Of a stretch of 64,000 nt of DNA, positions 62,103 to 64,000 are shown in pieces. Position 1 is the stretch's first letter; every line of letters starts with the position of its first letter. Source of the stretch: Quisquiliibacterium transsilvanicum (GTDB lineage Bacteria > Pseudomonadota > Gammaproteobacteria > Burkholderiales > Burkholderiaceae_E); NCBI RefSeq assembly GCF_014202215.1, contig NZ_JACHGB010000002.1:558001-622000 (forward strand), given 5' to 3'. Both the position numbers and the translations under genes were made by a program. The notes beneath the pieces are model-generated. The model made no database searches. It was not told the origin of the DNA and saw only the letters and a program-made list of their open reading frames with translations.

Positions 62103-63065
62103 TCACCCGGAGCCTATGTCAGTCGCCGCCGGCATTCGCTCCGCATCGGCTCTCCGAGGCCGTTCCGCACGCATCGGCAGCGTCGACCGACACCGCGGAT
62201 AGTTGCCGCACCCCCAGAACGCACGTCCGCCTTCGCGCGGTGTCCGCTCGATCATCTTCACCCCGCAACTCGCGCAGGTCGGCCGCCAATACTCGTCCTC
62301 CGTGGCCACGGCGAGCAGTTCGGCCTGCTGCTGCGCCGTGCGCCGCTGGATCAGTTTCAGCAACCCGGCGCCGTCCAGCGTGTTGATGCCGTTCGTGCGC
62401 GCGAAGGCCTCTGCATCTGGCGTGAAACCGGCCGTGCTGAAGAATTGGCCACGACCCACGCCATGAGCAGCCATCACGCCCCGCAGCTCGGGCACCTTGT
62501 CGACACCGACAGGCTTGCGGTGGTGCTTGCATTGCACGACGCCCAAGGGCTTCTCCGGCGCCTGCCGCGCGTGGAGCCAGACGTCGACGCCGCCGTCCGC
62601 GCCGTGCGACTGCGCTCTGGTCTCGAAGCCGACCTGGCGGTATAGCGCCTCCACCAGGGCCTCGAGGCGCCGCCACTCAATGACGTCGAGCACTGCGGTG
62701 CTCCAGTAGGTGGGTCTTGGTGGCGCAGCCGACTGCACGGTGCAGGCGGCCGGGGAGTCGTCGGGGTCGGGCGGGCTGCCATGTTGCGCCGGGTGCCGGC
62801 GGGCCCGGGGCAGGGCTGCTCCCTCTCCACCGGCCGGTGCTATGGGCTTACCGCGCTGAGACCTGCGCGACGTCAGCCAGAGTAGGGCGACCCCGCCGAC
62901 CATGAGAACGCCGCCCAAGCTGCTCAGCGGCGCCAGGGCGCGTTTGGCAGCCCCTTCGCCCAGGAACGCCGGGAGCATGACTAGCGCGAGGCCGGTCAGC
63001 AGGAGCTGGAGGGCAGCATTGCGTCGCCGACGGGGCGACCGGCGACCTGCACTTGATCGACGCAC
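62103..63065 (-). CDS. Membrane-anchored Mrr-type restriction endonuclease with zinc finger
   Basis: A 320-residue protein. N-terminal to the nuclease are two hydrophobic segments (ALQLLLTGLALVMLPAFLG and LGGVLMVGGVALLWLTSRR), then a Pro/Arg-rich linker. The Mrr-like PD-(D/E)xK domain has GVDVWL and VVQCKHH (Asp...Gln-x-Lys). The end carries a topoisomerase-type C4 zinc finger (CASCGVKM...GCGNYPRCR). It may cut foreign or modified DNA at the membrane. The GTG start at 63065, with GGAGA six bases upstream, begins directly before the first helix. It lies between hsdM and the tRNA, at the right edge of island B. Confidence 0.88.
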   Translation of the reverse strand: MRRSSAGRRSPRRRRNAALQLLLTGLALVMLPAFLGEGAAKRALAPLSSLGGVLMVGGVALLWLTSRRSQRGKPIAPAGGEGAALPRARRHPAQHGSPPDPDDSPAACTVQSAAPPRPTYWSTAVLDVIEWRRLEALVEALYRQVGFETRAQSHGADGGVDVWLHARQAPEKPLGVVQCKHHRKPVGVDKVPELRGVMAAHGVGRGQFFSTAGFTPDAEAFARTNGINTLDGAGLLKLIQRRTAQQQAELLAVATEDEYWRPTCASCGVKMIERTPREGGRAFWGCGNYPRCRSTLPMRAERPRRADAERMPAATDIGSG

Positions 63066-63280
63066 GGCGGTCTCCGGAATTGGACTTGATCGCCCGAGCG
63101 TAGGATCGTGCTGGATCGATGAGAACCTCCAGCCGCTGAACGGCCGTCGGACACCGCACCATCGCTGCTCGATGTGCGGCGTCGGCGCGTCCCGCACGCG
63201 GATGGTTGGAGCGCGCGGGACAAGGGGCGCAAGTTGGCCAGGCGGCCTATCGACGCCAGCAGCGGACCGGGGAACCTGAC

Positions 63281-63511
63281 GTGATTCCCGCCGTTGTGAT
63301 GCCTGCCATCCACCGCGAGCCGGACGGGTCTGTACTGCTCGTTTACCCGTGCGGACGGCGGCTCCGGATCCTGCTCGACGGGCGCGTCGAGGGGCTGAGC
63401 CCGACGAAGTGGCTGTTGGTGGCCGCACTGCGGGTCATCGGGTACGTGTGCGGGCGCAGATGCGTAACGCGACGTGGCGCCGACCGAAGGCTGCCACCAG
63501 CGGTAGGTTAA
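63281..63511 (+). CDS. Possible small hypothetical protein
   Basis: A 76-residue frame with GTG start, reading IPAVVMPAIHREPDGSVLLV and then basic, hydrophobic sequence. No motif, no clear ribosome binding site and no homologue. It could be an island gene of low confidence or random. Confidence 0.2.
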   Translation: MIPAVVMPAIHREPDGSVLLVYPCGRRLRILLDGRVEGLSPTKWLLVAALRVIGYVCGRRCVTRRGADRRLPPAVG

Positions 63512-63550
63512 CCTGCCGCTTGCCGCGCTTTTTCCGCGCCATGAACGCAA

Positions 63551-63570
63551 ACGGCCCCGAAAGGGGCCGT
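63551..63570 (-). terminator. tRNA-Val terminator hairpin
   Basis: ACGGCCCC-GAAA-GGGGCCGT, an eight-pair perfect stem with a tetraloop, 27 bases beyond the tRNA CCA end. The T-run after it is weak (TTGCGTT). A matching hairpin with one compensated pair stands downstream of the tRNA copy at 42.4 kb. Confidence 0.65.
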
Positions 63571-63596
63571 AAGTCTTGGATTTCGCTTGGGAAATC

Positions 63597-63671
63597 TGGT
63601 GGGCGGCACAGGGTTCGAACCTGTGACCCCTGCCGTGTGAAGGCAGTGCTCTACCGCTGAGCTAGCCGCCC
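63597..63671 (-). tRNA. tRNA-Val (anticodon CAC)
   Basis: Seventy-five bases with the CCA encoded. Acceptor stem GGGCGGC pairs with GCCGCCC, and discriminator A is followed by CCA. D-arm AGCTCAGCGGTAGAGC, anticodon stem CTGCC/GGCAG around loop TTCACAC (anticodon CAC, reading GUG), T-arm with GTTCGAACC. All stems pair. Its 3' half is the recombination site for two islands. Confidence 0.95.
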
Positions 63672-63686
63672 GCAAGCGAAGCTGAA

Positions 63687-63692
63687 ATTATA
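63687..63692 (-). promoter_or_regulatory. tRNA-Val promoter -10 element
   Basis: An exact TATAAT on the minus strand, 15 bases before the first tRNA base, in a locally AT-rich patch. The -35 element is not obvious (TTCCAA at 18-base spacing). Confidence 0.65.
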
Positions 63693-63810
63693 GCGGAAAT
63701 TTCTCAGGTGTTGGAAGAGCGGTTCGGGCGTAGCCTTCCAGGGCAGCGCCGGACGGCTCGCGTCCGCGTGCTGCGCCGTGCAGGCCGTGTTGCGCCGCTC
63801 ATCAGTAAAA

Positions 63811-63826
63811 ACACTACGGGTAGTGC
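63811..63826. promoter_or_regulatory. NrdR-box-like palindrome
   Basis: ACACTACGGGTAGTGC: 16 bases with the ACACTA...TAGTGC arms of the NrdR box consensus (ACACWATATWTWGTGT-like). It lies 105 bases before the start of the gene at 63931, which looks like a ribonucleotide reductase. NrdR represses ribonucleotide reductase genes in bacteria according to ATP/dATP levels. Confidence 0.65.
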
Positions 63827-63930
63827 TCAACGGCCGCCAGATGCGTACAATTGGTGTCCAGCGAACGACGTCGCACACCGCTTCGCAGCGCCGTTCACCC
63901 CCCGAAACCACCCGAGAACCACCGCCGCCA

Positions 63931-64000
63931 ATGAAGATCGAGAACATCCTCGCCGCCCTGCCGGAGCAGGAAGTCACCATCGACGTCCTCGTCGAGAAGT
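63931..64000 (+). CDS. nrdJ: Start of ribonucleotide reductase, probably class II (NrdJ); partial
   Basis: Only 23 codons are in the window: MKIENILAALPEQEVTIDVL then VEK. The segment QEVTIDVLVEK resembles the N-terminal lead of adenosylcobalamin-dependent ribonucleotide reductases of Burkholderiales (…ISVDVLLEKYA). The gene continues beyond the right edge. The NrdR-type box upstream supports the assignment. The class cannot be confirmed from the part visible. Confidence 0.55.
   Translation, partial: MKIENILAALPEQEVTIDVLVEK

Larger units (their letters stand above)
63066..63596. other. Right junction region of island B
   Basis: About 530 bases between the Mrr-type gene and the tRNA. It contains one possible small plus-strand ORF at 63281-63511 (GTG start), and the tRNA terminator hairpin at 63551-63570. 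The rest shows nothing recognisable. Confidence 0.5.
51726..63643. mobile_element. Island B at tRNA-Val (cargo: type I RM and nucleases)
   Basis: Lies between the degenerate tRNA copy at 51.8 kb and the intact tRNA-Val gene at 63.6 kb. All intact cargo genes except short pieces are on the minus strand and are DNA-processing proteins: zinc-ribbon/HEPN-like, HsdR, an unknown, GIY-YIG, HsdS, HsdM and an Mrr-like endonuclease. Base composition drops locally (57-58 kb). No integrase was seen. Confidence 0.65.

Overview
This is a very GC-rich (about 70%) chromosomal segment whose gene content points to a betaproteobacterium, probably Burkholderiales. The pointers are: recCBD beside purT, a periplasmic copper cluster, a HiPIP, a PEP-CTERM-like tail, several CaiB/acyl-CoA ligase/SDR genes, a tRNA-Val(CAC), and what looks like the start of a class II ribonucleotide reductase under an NrdR-type box. 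Genus cannot be assigned from sequence reading alone.

Layout. 0.3-13.7 kb: acyl-CoA and small-molecule metabolism (SDRs, amidohydrolase, ChaC-like cyclotransferase, extended SDR, a fused two-domain CaiB/BaiF CoA-transferase, DHA2 MFS exporter, carotenoid oxygenase, fused enoyl-CoA hydratase/3-hydroxyacyl-CoA dehydrogenase, CitE-like lyase). 14.7-20.6 kb: copper/metal envelope cluster (Cys/His-rich secreted protein, small periplasmic protein, TolC-family channel, multicopper oxidase, cupredoxin, DUF411 protein, CusF-like chaperone, convergent Spy-like protein). 20.9-31.8 kb: purT and a tightly overlapping recC-recB-recD operon on the minus strand. 32-33.5 kb: a broken HigB-type toxin fused in frame to its antitoxin, a CsbD-like protein and a small PEP-CTERM-like protein. 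33.5-40 kb: a compact minus-strand cluster of seven genes (thermostable-hemolysin family GNAT-like protein, AMP-dependent ligase, heme-oxygenase-like di-iron oxidase, SDR, TPR protein, response regulator, histidine kinase). It reads like a small-molecule pathway with its own two-component system and is the best candidate here for an undescribed system. 40-42.2 kb: HiPIP, a membrane zinc-ribbon protein and a patatin.

From 42.4 kb to the right the window is accessory DNA. An intact tRNA-Val(CAC) gene lies at 63.6 kb. Two direct copies of its 3' 47 bases plus downstream terminator region lie at 42.4 and 51.8 kb, which is what two islands integrated one after the other at the same tRNA would leave. 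Island A (42.4-51.8 kb) carries an alpha/beta hydrolase, an SRAP protein, and an operon of two acyl-CoA ligases, a ThDP-dependent lyase and an orphan solute-binding protein. That operon diverges from a TetR regulator, with a perfect 26-bp palindrome between them. Island B (51.8-63.6 kb) is a defence island: complete type I restriction-modification (hsdM-hsdS-GIY-YIG-unknown-hsdR), a zinc-ribbon/HEPN-like protein preceded by a tiny leader ORF, and a membrane-anchored Mrr-type nuclease. No integrase was found in either island. After the tRNA the core chromosome appears to resume with the ribonucleotide reductase gene.
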